Shown: positions 8,849 to 18,151, counted from the first letter of the stretch. The stretch is 64,000 nucleotides of DNA from CAYSPG01 sp964432885 (GCA_964432885.1 CAYSPG010000005.1:144219-208218); one strand, 5' to 3'. The notes: generated from the sequence alone by a model not told the origin. Numbers and translations: made by a program.

Positions 8849-9841
8849 ATGCAAATAGATTTGTTTGTTATTGTAATAGCATTGGCACTTGTTTTTGATT
8901 TTATTAACGGGTTTCATGATGCAGCTAATTCAATTGCCACTGTAGTTTCAACTAAAGTACTAAGCCCGCTTACTGCAGTGCTTTGGGCAGCTATGTTTAA
9001 TTTTATTGCCTATTGGATTTTTGAATTAAAAGTAGCCGACACTGTTTCAAAAACTGTAAAGTCAGAGCACATAACTTTAGTGGTTGTATGTGCAGGATTA
9101 ATTGCAGCTATCATTTGGAATTTACTTACCTGGTGGTGGGGCATTCCGTCCAGTTCATCTCATACGCTAATAGGAGGATTTGCAGGTGCCGGTATGGCTA
9201 ATGCAGGAACGCTGCATGCAATACAGGTAAGTAAGGTTATGCCAGTGATTTATTTTATTGTTCTTGCTCCCATATTAGGAACTATTATGTCGTACCTCAT
9301 TACGGTGCTTTCAATGCATATTTGCAAGCGAACCAATCCTTCTAAGGTAGATAAAATTTTTAGACGGCTTCAACTTTTGTCATCAGCAGCATATAGTCTT
9401 GGGCATGGTGGTAACGATGCACAAAAAGTGATGGGAATAATTGCAGCAGCTATGATGGCGCATGGAACCATTGCTGATATTAAGCATATACCCGAATGGG
9501 TTCCGTTTGCTTGCTACAGTGCCATTGCATTGGGTACCATGTTTGGTGGTTGGAGGATAGTAAAAACAATGGGACAACGTGTAACCAAACTTACACCGTT
9601 TGAAGGTTTTGCAGCCGAAACCGCTGGGGCCATTACACTTTTTGGCACTCAGCATTTTAAAATTCCCGTTAGCACTACGCATACCATTACAGGTAGTATA
9701 GTGGGAGTTGGTATTACCAAAAGAATTTCGGCAGTACGCTGGGGCGTAACACTTCAGCTAATATGGGCTTGGGTACTTACCATACCTGTTTCTGCAGGCC
9801 TGGCAGCCATTATTTTTATGCTGCTAAAAAATTGGCTCTGA
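8849..9841 (+). CDS. Inorganic phosphate transporter, PiT family
   Basis: Inner-membrane phosphate permease (proton- or sodium-coupled) of 330 residues with about ten hydrophobic segments. The duplicated PiT signatures are present: GFHDAANSIATVVSTKVLSP near residues 21-40, and GHGGNDAQKVMGII near 188-201. The internal PSSSSHTLIGG and PVSTTHTITGSIVG segments near 99-109 and 274-287 are the second pair of repeated motifs. It probably forms an operon with the DUF47 gene upstream. No terminator is evident before the convergent gene at 9849. Confidence 0.95.
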   Translation: MQIDLFVIVIALALVFDFINGFHDAANSIATVVSTKVLSPLTAVLWAAMFNFIAYWIFELKVADTVSKTVKSEHITLVVVCAGLIAAIIWNLLTWWWGIPSSSSHTLIGGFAGAGMANAGTLHAIQVSKVMPVIYFIVLAPILGTIMSYLITVLSMHICKRTNPSKVDKIFRRLQLLSSAAYSLGHGGNDAQKVMGIIAAAMMAHGTIADIKHIPEWVPFACYSAIALGTMFGGWRIVKTMGQRVTKLTPFEGFAAETAGAITLFGTQHFKIPVSTTHTITGSIVGVGITKRISAVRWGVTLQLIWAWVLTIPVSAGLAAIIFMLLKNWL

Positions 9842-9848
9842 TAAATAA

Positions 9849-10235
9849 TTACTTTTTGTGGGTTGCATTTATTTCCTCATCTGATGGAAATTCTAACGTG
9901 TTATCGTTTGACTTTTTGGTCCAGTATAAATATTTGCCTGTGCCTAAGCATGCAAACCCAGATATGGTATCGTTAGGCATTACAGCAGGTCTGGTAAAAG
10001 TGCGCCAACGTTTATGCTCCTCTTGTACTGCAATTTTTACAGCAAGTGTTTCGGCACATGTATTTACAAATCGCACTTTGTATGTTTTGCCTCCGGTGGT
10101 GCATCCTTTGCATTCGGCTCCCCATTTGTAATCAACTTTGGTAATGCAGGTGTTGTAATCAATGTCGTCCTGAGCAAAAATATTTTGTGTAATAACCATA
10201 GCAGGTACTAGCACCCATAACTTTAATTGCTTCAT
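9849..10235 (-). CDS. Small secreted cysteine-containing protein, unknown
   Basis: Unrecognised protein of 128 residues. A signal peptide (about 1-21, ending NIFAQ) implies export. The mature part has five cysteines (CITK, ECKGC, NTC, GFAC), enough for two disulfides, and a beta-rich middle. No known domain is recognised. It is the last of three small secreted-protein genes on the minus strand (11335 to 9849); 70 bases with TCAATCAT-type short repeats separate it from the TPR gene upstream. Confidence 0.65.
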   Translation of the reverse strand: MKQLKLWVLVPAMVITQNIFAQDDIDYNTCITKVDYKWGAECKGCTTGGKTYKVRFVNTCAETLAVKIAVQEEHKRWRTFTRPAVMPNDTISGFACLGTGKYLYWTKKSNDNTLEFPSDEEINATHKK

Positions 10236-10300
10236 TAAATAATCTTTTTTTTATCAATCATTCAATCAATCATTCAATCATTCATTCATTAACTCATCTA
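10236..10300. repeat. Short TCAATCAT-type tandem repeat
   Basis: Between two minus-strand genes the DNA is a run of ATCAATCATTCA-like words (about 10253-10292), a degenerate 4/8-bp microsatellite. It has no coding potential. Confidence 0.6.
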
Positions 10301-10305
10301 ACACC

Positions 10306-10827
10306 TCACTTGCACCTGTTGTTCTTAATAATAATATAGGCTTCATCATTACCCATTTTTTTACTCTTAAACCAATCCTCGCAGGCACCTTCTTTATCAC
10401 CCAAAGCTTTTTTTGAAAAACCTCGATTGTTATATGCTTCACAATCGGTGGGCTTTAATGTAAGTGCTTTATTAAAATCATCTATTGCCTTGTTGTATTC
10501 ATTAACCTTGTTATAGGCGCCTCCGCGTGATACATAGGCCCACTCATGGTCAGGTTCAAGGCTTATTACTGAAGTAAAATCTTCAATAGCATGCGCAAAA
10601 TCTTTTATTAAAGCATAACAAAATCCACGCTGTAAAAATGCATTGGTATGCTTGGCATCTTTTTCGATAGCTGCAGTAAAATCTTTTATGGCATCTTCGT
10701 AGCTGCCGTTGTTGTACTTAATTTTTCCCTGTATAAAAACCGAATCAACAAACTTTTCACTTCCTGCCTGCGCGTGAAGGCTGCAAATCAGCATCATTAA
10801 AACTGTTGTTAAACTTAGTTGTTTCAT
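10306..10827 (-). CDS. Exported TPR-repeat protein
   Basis: Protein of 173 residues with a signal peptide (MKQLSLTTVLMMLICSLHAQA) followed by three to four TPR units from about residue 30 to 160, for example NAFLQRGFCYALIKDFAHAI and EAYNNRGFSKKALGDKEGAC. I chose the ATG at 10827 because it opens the signal peptide. A longer frame from 10875 would overlap the upstream gene and bury it. It is probably periplasmic and binds proteins; no partner is evident. It starts 10 bases after the stop of the 165-residue gene, so the two are likely co-transcribed. Confidence 0.8.
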   Translation of the reverse strand: MKQLSLTTVLMMLICSLHAQAGSEKFVDSVFIQGKIKYNNGSYEDAIKDFTAAIEKDAKHTNAFLQRGFCYALIKDFAHAIEDFTSVISLEPDHEWAYVSRGGAYNKVNEYNKAIDDFNKALTLKPTDCEAYNNRGFSKKALGDKEGACEDWFKSKKMGNDEAYIIIKNNRCK

Positions 10828-10837
10828 TTTTTTTGTT

Positions 10838-11335
10838 TTATTCAAATGGTTCTGAACTTTTGTATCCTCTTTCATTTACAAGCCTGATTAAATGTTGAAA
10901 CGCCTTAATCAAACCGTTTGCCGTTTTTTCACCGGCATTAATAACAAAGCTTACACGATTGTAATATAAACGCTTATCAAGAAACTCGCGCGTTACGCAT
11001 TTAGCTGTTGGCGACTTGCAGTTTATAAGCAGCATTTTTGTTTTGGCATTGTAGGTTACCTTGCCTGCATCCAGGTCTTTAATCAGTACTTGATCCTCTC
11101 TGTATTTTTGCCCGCCCTCCTGGTAAATGGCCACCATACTTCCGTAGTTAACTTCAACATTATAGTTGCCACCAAACTTTTGATTAATGTAATCTACGGT
11201 TTGCTCCATTGTAATATCCTGTGCATTTAACCTGTAAAAAAAGGATGTAATAAAAATACATAAAAAGAAAATCTTTTGAGCAAGGCCTGCGTAAAACGAA
11301 GCGTGCTTTTTGATGATGGCAGTTAAAAAAATCAT
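10838..11335 (-). CDS. Exported protein of unknown function
   Basis: Unrecognised 165-residue protein. A hydrophobic N-terminal segment (about 14-38, FYAGLAQKIFFLCIFITSFFYRLNAQ) looks like a signal peptide after a short basic lead, so export is likely. The mature part begins DITMEQTVDYINQKFGG and has a beta-strand-rich middle. The family looks like small Bacteroidota proteins with DITMEQTVDYIN openings. It heads the minus-strand set of three small exported proteins. Confidence 0.65.
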   Translation of the reverse strand: MIFLTAIIKKHASFYAGLAQKIFFLCIFITSFFYRLNAQDITMEQTVDYINQKFGGNYNVEVNYGSMVAIYQEGGQKYREDQVLIKDLDAGKVTYNAKTKMLLINCKSPTAKCVTREFLDKRLYYNRVSFVINAGEKTANGLIKAFQHLIRLVNERGYKSSEPFE

Positions 11336-11385
11336 TACAAACTTTACTTTAATTTTAAAATTGAATTAAACAGAACTTTAAATTT

Positions 11386-12876
11386 GTGAAGCGGATAAAT
11401 TGGTTTAACGGAATAAAATTACAAATGTTTAGAAAACAAAGTACAGGTTTGCTTAAACGCTTTTTACCTCTTCTTACTTTTTTCATGTACTACTGTACTT
11501 TTTCATATAGCCAGGCCAATAAATACTATACCGTAAACGCAAAGTTTAAAATGGAAGGCAGTTTTGATTATAAAGATGCTTATATGGTATTATCCCGAAA
11601 TGGCAAAGCCATCGAAACGCTTCCGGGCCAGTCGAGCTATAAGATAGATTTAGAGTATGGCGGTGATTACGTTTTGTCATTTAGCAAGCCGGGTTACATC
11701 ACAAAAAAAATTAACATTAATACAGTGGTAGATGATGAGGAGCGCATTAGCCAGGGGTTTGAATCGTATCCATTTACCGTAATTTTAATTAAACAATACG
11801 ATGATGTAAACATAGTGGTGTTTAATCAGCCAGTGGCAAAAATAAATTACTCAAAAAAGTTTGACGATTTCGATTACGATACAGATTATACCAAGTCCAT
11901 TCAATCAGCAATAAAAAAAGCCGAAGACGAACTAAAGGAAAAAGAGAAGGAATTAAAAGCCAACCCGCCTAAACCTGCAGTTGACAGCACAGCAATAATT
12001 GCAAAGCAGAAAAAAGAAGAAGAACTTAAAGCCAAAGAAGAAGCTAAAAAACTTGCCGAAGCCGAAAAGAAAAAAGAAGCGGAGGAAAAAGCGGCTAAGA
12101 AAAAAGAAGAAGAAGCCCAGGCTGCTGCACTGCGCTTAAAAGAGAAAGAAGCAGCCGATGAAAAGAAAAAGTTAGAAGCCATTGCAGCTGCGGATGCTCG
12201 CAAAGCTGCCGAAGAAAAGGCTGCTGAAGAAAAACAACGTAAGCTGACTGAAAAAGCAGAAGCCGATGCCAAACGAAAAGCAGATGAGCAAGCCGCTGCC
12301 GATGAGAAGAAGGCATTAGCTGAAAAAGCTGCTGAGGATAAACAAAGAAGGATTGCAGAAAAAGAAGAGGCTGATGCCAAACGCCAGGCGGATGAACGGT
12401 TAGCAGGGGAGGAAAAACGAAAAATTGCTGAAGAAAAAGCTGCAGAGGATGCAAAAAAGAAAAAAGCAAATGAAGGAATAGGTGAGGATGGTAATAAGGA
12501 TTTGGCTATGGCCGTAGGAAACGATGGAGTAAAACCTAATATTAAATTATCGGGCGGAAGCGACAGGAAAGAGGATACAGTAAGCAAAACAAAAGGACAG
12601 GATGCAGCCCCTGAAAGTAAAATTGAAAAACCAAAACCTGCTGAGGTATTAAAGCCAGCCACCGAAAAAATTGATGATAACATATCAATAAACCGCGAAG
12701 AGATTAATGAAGATAAAAAGACCATTTCGCACGTGTGGGTAACCAAAGGCGATAAGACAGTTTTGTTTAGCCGCGTAAAGTATGCCTGGGGTGGTACTTT
12801 TTACTTTCGTGATATGAAAATTTCAATAAGCGAAAACATGTTTAAGCTTGCTGATGCAGGAAAGGTTAATTTTTAA
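11386..12876 (+). CDS. Exported protein with PEGA-like head and long Lys/Glu/Ala coiled coil
   Basis: 496 residues if translated from the GTG at 11386; an ATG at 11425 (MFRKQSTG) would shorten it by 13 residues and still include the signal peptide (ending YSQA). Residues about 45-130 form a beta domain (YTVNAKFKMEGSFDYKDAYM...GDYVLSFSKPGYITKK) like PEGA or carboxypeptidase-regulatory modules. From about 170 to 365 is a long charged alpha-helix or coiled coil rich in AEEK/ADEKK repeats, then a linker and a small conserved C-terminal domain (SHVWVTKGDKTVLFSRVKYAWGGTFYFRD). It probably spans the periplasm. No enzyme motif is visible. Confidence 0.75.
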   Translation: MKRINWFNGIKLQMFRKQSTGLLKRFLPLLTFFMYYCTFSYSQANKYYTVNAKFKMEGSFDYKDAYMVLSRNGKAIETLPGQSSYKIDLEYGGDYVLSFSKPGYITKKININTVVDDEERISQGFESYPFTVILIKQYDDVNIVVFNQPVAKINYSKKFDDFDYDTDYTKSIQSAIKKAEDELKEKEKELKANPPKPAVDSTAIIAKQKKEEELKAKEEAKKLAEAEKKKEAEEKAAKKKEEEAQAAALRLKEKEAADEKKKLEAIAAADARKAAEEKAAEEKQRKLTEKAEADAKRKADEQAAADEKKALAEKAAEDKQRRIAEKEEADAKRQADERLAGEEKRKIAEEKAAEDAKKKKANEGIGEDGNKDLAMAVGNDGVKPNIKLSGGSDRKEDTVSKTKGQDAAPESKIEKPKPAEVLKPATEKIDDNISINREEINEDKKTISHVWVTKGDKTVLFSRVKYAWGGTFYFRDMKISISENMFKLADAGKVNF

Positions 12877-12990
12877 GTTTTTTTCTGCCGTTATCCGGCT
12901 TTTTAACAAATATTATAACACTTTGGCCAAAAACCTTACAGTAATCTGTCAAATGGCAAGTACTTTGCATCAGTATAAAAAAACAAAACT

Positions 12991-13179
12991 ATGTTGCTCG
13001 ACAATTTCTGTATGGGATATTTTAAACCTTCAACCGATAACCAGGTGTCATTGCTTGAAGATATTAAAACCATTAAGACATTAAAGGGAAATCCCAATAA
13101 ACTTCAGATACTGCGCTCAATTGCCAAAACGCGTAAGTATACCAAAACCGTGTACCCTCCTAATTGGAAATTTGCCTAA
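12991..13179 (+). CDS. Small hypothetical protein (62 aa)
   Basis: Possible small gene. The ATG at 12991 opens 62 residues with normal local codon use (KPSTDNQVSLLEDIKTIKTL, PPNWKFA at the end). A promoter-like TACTTTG lies at 12961-12967. It overlaps the convergent YkgJ-like gene by four bases. Basic and helical in the middle, with no family recognised. It could also be a chance frame in the 300-base gap. Confidence 0.45.
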   Translation: MLLDNFCMGYFKPSTDNQVSLLEDIKTIKTLKGNPNKLQILRSIAKTRKYTKTVYPPNWKFA

Positions 13180-13694
13180 TACCTGAAACGGTAATGCACT
13201 TTTAATAGTTCAACCACATTAAATACAATAGGGCATATTTTATAATTTTCAAAAATCCCTAACGTGCGAAAAATAAAATTGGGTTTCTTCAGGTGTGGAA
13301 ATTCTGCGCACGAATCCGGCCTGTATTCATAAACGCTGCATTTATTGTCTTTTAAAAAGACGCATGGCGGATTTTTGATATAAAATACATTATCCATTTC
13401 ATCATGCTGGCAATGGCGTTGTGTAAACTCGGCTTCAGAAAGTGAGATGAATGGAGCGGTTCGCGAAATTTCTTTTGAAGTAAACGGTGCATTTAATTTT
13501 TTACAACAGTTACCACACTGGGTACAATCAATTTGCTGCGAAACAGTTTTGTTCAATTCAAAAACAACAGCATCAACTTCTTTTGAACGTTTTCCTTTTA
13601 AAAATTTTCTGAACACATCATTGCTTCGCTCAAAGTTTTTTGCAACGGCCTCAACTTTTTCAGGCTTTTTAACTAGTATGTAATGCTGTGTCAA
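13176..13694 (-). CDS. YkgJ-family cysteine-cluster protein
   Basis: Protein of 172 residues of the YkgJ/UPF0153 zinc- or iron-chelating family. The cluster CTQCGNCC is at residues 57-64, followed by further Cys in PPCVFLKDNKCSVYEYRPDSC near 110-130 and CPIVF near 154. The function of the family is poorly known. The only available start is TTG at 13694, since a stop lies at 13713-13715 in frame and no ATG exists. The start lies 6 bases from the stop of the dipeptidyl-peptidase IV remnant, so this gene may once have been co-transcribed with a complete copy of that peptidase gene. Confidence 0.85.
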   Translation of the reverse strand: MTQHYILVKKPEKVEAVAKNFERSNDVFRKFLKGKRSKEVDAVVFELNKTVSQQIDCTQCGNCCKKLNAPFTSKEISRTAPFISLSEAEFTQRHCQHDEMDNVFYIKNPPCVFLKDNKCSVYEYRPDSCAEFPHLKKPNFIFRTLGIFENYKICPIVFNVVELLKVHYRFRY

Positions 13695-13699
13695 ATTGT

Positions 13700-13830
13700 T
13701 TACAGGTTGTCTTTAAAGTACTGTCTAATTTTATTCATCAGGTGCACTCTGTCTCTTCCATGCACGCTATGTGGATCGTTTGGGTAAACAAATAATTGAA
13801 GGGACGAAAGATGGCGAAGAGTATGGTTGC
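13700..13830 (-). pseudogene. C-terminal remnant of a dipeptidyl-peptidase IV gene
   Basis: On the minus strand, positions 13800-13700 read LQLFVYPNDPHSVHG followed by RDRVHLMNKIRQYFKDNL and a stop. This aligns almost without gaps to the C-terminus of the intact peptidase at 15884-18052 (FVYPNHPHNVRGKDRVHLMNKITQYFKENL). Upstream the match decays: HTLRHL resembles the HTLMLL of the intact gene but several residues are missing and a stop soon follows. The catalytic-His motif survives as PHSV, but Ser and Asp regions are absent. This is a duplicated or partly replaced copy, separated from the intact gene by a T9SS protein gene. Confidence 0.85.
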
Positions 13831-13972
13831 ATTAGTATAATGCTCTTTATTAAAACATAAAAATGTACTTTTTTCGAATTGTGTTTTGCATCCAACATTG
13901 AGATTTATCCACTTATAAACTTTTTCCTGCTCGCCATCTCTCTGTGCCTTTAGGTTTGTAGTAGGTGTAAAT
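13831..13972. other. Degenerate stretch between peptidase remnant and T9SS gene
   Basis: No supported gene. A minus-strand frame over this stretch has no recognisable domain and runs across the frameshifted remnant, so I read it as decayed DNA. Confidence 0.4.
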
Positions 13973-15553
13973 CTATTTGGTAATAACAATTTTACCTGAA
14001 GCAGTATACTTATTTTCATCAACAGCTCTCCAAAAATAAATGCCATTTTTTAAATTTCTTGAACTGTAAAAGTGTGACTCGTTTCCGGCCAAAAACATTT
14101 TCTCAACTTGTTGTCCAATAGAATTAATAAGGTAGAAAGAAATAGAAAAGGCTGAATGATTTTTAACTATAAAATAATCTGCTGTTGGGTTTGGATATAT
14201 TTGTAATAATTGGGTACCAAGTTCAGCATCTGGTCTGGATAAAGTAAAGCATTGATTAAATGTATAAACAGGAAGATTTCTAATAGCTGGAGCCAGATTA
14301 CTAATTGTAAAATTAATTGCGTAAGGTGTTAAGCTAAAAGCATAAGCTTGTGGGGCAAAATTAGTTAAGACTGGAGTAAATGAATGAGAATTACAAAATC
14401 CATCAAATAAAGAATCCACTTTACCAATATTAAAACTGCTATTTCTTGTCACAGCAGCTACCCACCCATTATCCTTGGTGGAAACCACGGATCTTATTTC
14501 AGTAAATTTCCAAAAAAATTGTGTTGAATCTCCTAGTAGTTTCCCCCATTCAAAAGCCCCGCTATTATTAAACTTCATTGCAACAGGGTATCGCTTCTGA
14601 AAAGTTTTACTAGTATTAGTTGTAATAACCATACATCCTCCATCCGCAGTTGATAACAAAGAACTCGGAATCATAGAGGTGTCAGTGGTTTCAATAAATT
14701 TAGACCAAGTCAATTGATCCTGAACATCAAAATACATTAGAGCAAGTTTTTTATAGCCAACAGAATCACTGAGGTTAAATATACAATAATGACCTCCATT
14801 GACTGCTCTTTCAATTAATTTGCTTTGGTAATAATTTGTACCAAACCCTTCCGGGATATAATACTCCTTATAGTTCAGAACATTGCTTGAACTATCAGTT
14901 CTGAAAAAAGTAAATGGATTTGCATTCATTCCTGTTGAAATCCCCATTGCATTTCCGCAATACACATATTGATTATTTCCGTCATGAATCATATCAAATA
15001 CTTGTACGTTCAACATAGAAGAACTTGTGTATGCGTGTTGGGATAGAATATTTCCATTGCCATCGAATCGCACGATAATATTACTGTTATAACAACCTCT
15101 CCCCGCAAGCACAAAGCCTTTATCAGGTGTTGACGCAATAGTAGTGAAGTTGGAATTATTTATTTTAGAAATCCCCTTTATCCATAAAACATTACCAGAA
15201 GTATCTGCTTTAACAAGAATATTTGAATAAATTGGAGAAAAAGGAAAAATCATGAATATAAATGTTGAATCAGATAGCTTTGTGCCTCCTGCCTGTGAAA
15301 TATGGTATGGAAAAGAAATTTCTTTACTCCAAACAAGTGTTCCTGTTGTGGAAATTTTAGAAAGAATCATAATGCTATCTTGCCCCGCAGCCCATTCCAT
15401 AAAACTGCCATCATAACTTTCCAAAATGGCACTCGCGAAATGGGTTGTCCCCCATATTGAAGACGGAATTGTATCATAGAAAGAAAAAAAAGTATTTTGA
15501 GCAAAACTTGTTTTGCTTATTAATACAATAATTAATAGGGTTATTTTTTTCAT
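13973..15553 (-). CDS. T9SS type A sorting domain-containing secreted protein
   Basis: Secreted protein of 526 residues. A signal peptide (1-18, ending TSFAQ) is followed by a WD40-like or SBBP-type beta-propeller region of repeated strand motifs (TDSSSNVLNYKEY, TPDKGFVLAGRG, KDNGWVAAVTRN). The C-terminal T9SS domain of about 80 residues starts QIYPNPTADYFIV and ends ASGKIVITK, so it should be exported through the type IX machine and attached to or released from the surface. The gene sits between the peptidase remnant and the intact peptidase, as if inserted into a tandem duplication. The ligand is unknown. Confidence 0.88.
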   Translation of the reverse strand: MKKITLLIIVLISKTSFAQNTFFSFYDTIPSSIWGTTHFASAILESYDGSFMEWAAGQDSIMILSKISTTGTLVWSKEISFPYHISQAGGTKLSDSTFIFMIFPFSPIYSNILVKADTSGNVLWIKGISKINNSNFTTIASTPDKGFVLAGRGCYNSNIIVRFDGNGNILSQHAYTSSSMLNVQVFDMIHDGNNQYVYCGNAMGISTGMNANPFTFFRTDSSSNVLNYKEYYIPEGFGTNYYQSKLIERAVNGGHYCIFNLSDSVGYKKLALMYFDVQDQLTWSKFIETTDTSMIPSSLLSTADGGCMVITTNTSKTFQKRYPVAMKFNNSGAFEWGKLLGDSTQFFWKFTEIRSVVSTKDNGWVAAVTRNSSFNIGKVDSLFDGFCNSHSFTPVLTNFAPQAYAFSLTPYAINFTISNLAPAIRNLPVYTFNQCFTLSRPDAELGTQLLQIYPNPTADYFIVKNHSAFSISFYLINSIGQQVEKMFLAGNESHFYSSRNLKNGIYFWRAVDENKYTASGKIVITK

Positions 15554-15883
15554 GCGGCACTTACCTAAAATGAAGCGTAAATGTATTATAATTTTTAATT
15601 GATTTGTTTTTGCTAGCTCTTGGATGTCTTTTTTTATTTCTCACACAACTATTACAATAAGTTCAACCCATCGGGTTTTGACTTACTGCCAATCACCAAG
15701 TGATAGCATTTTTGTAAAAAAAAATACACTTGTAACAAAACTCTGAAACGGTGAATTAAATTAAATAGCATCCTTACCTAAGGTGGCACCTAAATAAGTT
15801 TAGTCATGAATGCTTCGCAATAAAACATGTTTGAGCTTTAACTAAGCAAGTGAATTTTTTCTAATGCAGGTGAAATTGGATAA
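15554..15883. other. 330-base intergenic stretch, nothing recognised
   Basis: Upstream region of the T9SS gene and downstream of the peptidase gene (both minus). Two similar words, CTTACCTAAAATG (15561-15573) and CCTTACCTAAGGTG, occur, but no hairpin, exact -7 element or gene is visible. Confidence 0.4.
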
Positions 15884-18052
15884 TTAAAGATTTTCTTTAA
15901 AGTATTGTGTTATTTTATTCATCAAATGCACCCTGTCTTTTCCGCGTACATTGTGAGGGTGATTGGGGTAAACAAAATAATCGAGTTGCACGTTTTTGTC
16001 AACTGCTTTTTTTAACAGCATTAAAGTATGTTGCCAAACAACTGTATCGTCAATGCCACCATGTATTACCAAAAGTTTTCCTTTCAGGTTTTCAATATTA
16101 TTTAGCAAGCTGTTGTTTTTATAACCGTCAGGATTGGTTTGTGGTGTATCCATGTAGCGTTCGGTGTACATTACTTCGTAATAGCTCCAGTCAATTACAG
16201 GGCCACCAGCCACTCCGGCCTTAAATACTCCGGGGTGCCGAGTCATTAAACTTGTTGTCATAAAACCACCGTAACTCCAGCCGTCAACTCCCAGGCGCGA
16301 TGTGTCAACATAACGCAGCGTTTTTAAATATGCAACGCCCACAAGCTGATCGTCCATTTCCACGGTACCCATTTGGCGAAACAATGCTTGTTCAAAGTTT
16401 TTGCCACGGTTTCCACTTCCTCGTCCATCAATTGTAAAAACAATAAATCCTTCTTGTGCCAGATAATGAAACCACAAATCGCCCTGGCCGCCCTGCCAAC
16501 TGTTGGTAATTAGCTGAACATGCGGCCCGTTATATACATACACAATTACAGGATATTTTTTTGAAGAGTCCATTGCATCAGGATAATACATGCGGCAAAA
16601 CAATTCATCGCCTTTAGGATTTTTAACCGAAAAGATTTTCATCGAAGCAGTTGCGAAATCTTTTAATGGATTTTCTGCATTAAGTAAATCTTTTTCGGTG
16701 CGACCACCTGAAGATAAAATTGAAATTTTGCGTGGAGTAGTGGTGTTTGAAAACACATCTATAATTTCTCCTGTAGTAAAATTGTATTTGCAGGTGTGTG
16801 TGCCATCACCATCCGTTAGCCGTTTTACTTTTCCATCATCAATGCTTACTGAATACAAATCACGGTTAAGCGCACTTTCCTGCGTTGATACATAAATAAT
16901 TTTTTCACCTTTTTTATCAAAGCCAATAAAATCAATAACCTCCCATGGGCCTTTGGTAAGTTGCCTTATAAGTTTTCCATTTGTATCGTATAAATAAAAA
17001 TGGTTGTATCCATCGCGGTTGGTTTGATAAATAAACTGTGAGGCATTACCCGGAACAAAATAAACAGGGTGAAGGGGCTCAACATATTTTTCGTCACGCT
17101 CTTCAAACAATGTTTTGTCAAAGGTTCCTGTTTCGGCATTGTACCGGTTTAGCTTCAGGTGGTTTTGGTCGCGGTTTAGTACCTGCACATAAATAAATTT
17201 TTCGTCAGGGCTCCACGATATATTGGTGAGGTATTGGTCTTTGGGCTCGCCTGTTTGTAAAAAAATTTTCTTTTGCGATTTTACGTCATACACACCAACA
17301 GTAACTTGGTGGCTTGCGCCACCCGCCATTGGATACTTTATGTTGTTTATTTGTGCAGGTTGTTTTGATATATCCATAATAGGGTAATCGGTTACCATAG
17401 TTTGGTCCATCCTGTAAAATGCAAGTTTGTTTCCTGTTGGACTCCAAAATGTACCCTTGGTTATTCCAAACTCATCACGATGTACCGAACTTCCGTTAAC
17501 AATGTTTTCGTTTTCGTCATTGGTTACCTGTGCATTGTATGTGCCAGTATATACAAACAAATTGTTTTTTACGGAATAAGCTATTTTGCCTGTTGCAGTA
17601 TCCACATCATTTTTTTCGGCACCATCATTTAAACTTACTGTACGGTTAAGGTAAACGGCATAGCGTGTAATGTCATACTCAAATTCGTTTTTACCTATGG
17701 TAAATACAAACCGTTTGTCGGTTTTCCATTCTACTACAGGGAACTTAGCCAGTGTATCGTACTTCAGTCGTTTTAGCCGGTCGTTAATGTCAACCAGTGT
17801 AATTATTTTTTCGTCAGCTTTAATGGATGTGCTGCCTGCATACATGGTAGCTGGTGTTTCGGTATTGTTTACGTAATAATAAACATCCGAATTTTTTATC
17901 CAGTTTAACTGCGATAAATTTTTTGGCGCCAGTGTAGTACGTGCATTTACAATGGCATCTTCCATTGTAAGTTTTTTGTTTTGTGCAAAAACGTTTGATG
18001 AGAGCATTAATGCAAGTGCGCATACAACGGTTGTGGTATTTACTTTAATCAT
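15884..18052 (-). CDS. Dipeptidyl-peptidase IV, S9 family
   Basis: Serine exopeptidase removing N-terminal Xaa-Pro dipeptides, exported to the periplasm. I chose the ATG at 18052, which opens a signal peptide ending NVFAQ; an upstream in-frame ATG gives no signal peptide. The product is 722 residues: DPPIV N-terminal propeller about 90-450, alpha/beta-hydrolase domain about 480-722. The catalytic triad is visible: Ser593 in GWSYGGFM, Asp at 668/669 in GIDDTVV and His700 in NHPHNVRG. Length and motifs are those of an intact enzyme. A decayed C-terminal copy lies 2 kb downstream (13700-13830). Confidence 0.95.
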   Translation of the reverse strand: MIKVNTTTVVCALALMLSSNVFAQNKKLTMEDAIVNARTTLAPKNLSQLNWIKNSDVYYYVNNTETPATMYAGSTSIKADEKIITLVDINDRLKRLKYDTLAKFPVVEWKTDKRFVFTIGKNEFEYDITRYAVYLNRTVSLNDGAEKNDVDTATGKIAYSVKNNLFVYTGTYNAQVTNDENENIVNGSSVHRDEFGITKGTFWSPTGNKLAFYRMDQTMVTDYPIMDISKQPAQINNIKYPMAGGASHQVTVGVYDVKSQKKIFLQTGEPKDQYLTNISWSPDEKFIYVQVLNRDQNHLKLNRYNAETGTFDKTLFEERDEKYVEPLHPVYFVPGNASQFIYQTNRDGYNHFYLYDTNGKLIRQLTKGPWEVIDFIGFDKKGEKIIYVSTQESALNRDLYSVSIDDGKVKRLTDGDGTHTCKYNFTTGEIIDVFSNTTTPRKISILSSGGRTEKDLLNAENPLKDFATASMKIFSVKNPKGDELFCRMYYPDAMDSSKKYPVIVYVYNGPHVQLITNSWQGGQGDLWFHYLAQEGFIVFTIDGRGSGNRGKNFEQALFRQMGTVEMDDQLVGVAYLKTLRYVDTSRLGVDGWSYGGFMTTSLMTRHPGVFKAGVAGGPVIDWSYYEVMYTERYMDTPQTNPDGYKNNSLLNNIENLKGKLLVIHGGIDDTVVWQHTLMLLKKAVDKNVQLDYFVYPNHPHNVRGKDRVHLMNKITQYFKENL

Positions 18053-18091
18053 ATTTAGTGGTTGTAAAAAAAATTCAGCGTTTAATGCAGG

Positions 18092-18099
18092 CAAAATTA
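18092..18099 (-). promoter_or_regulatory. -7 element of the dipeptidyl-peptidase IV gene
   Basis: Reads TAATTTTG on the minus strand, an exact TAnnTTTG, 40 bases before the chosen ATG. Confidence 0.5.
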
Positions 18100-18151
18100 T
18101 TCATTTGCCAACACCAAACGCTGAACGAAAGGCTTTAAACGTTAAACCCTT

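Noticed and set aside
11901..12746. A 281-codon minus-strand open frame rich in Ser, Ala and Phe
   Set aside because: It is the antisense of the Lys/Glu/Ala coiled-coil region of the gene at 11386; the composition is what reversing such repeats produces.
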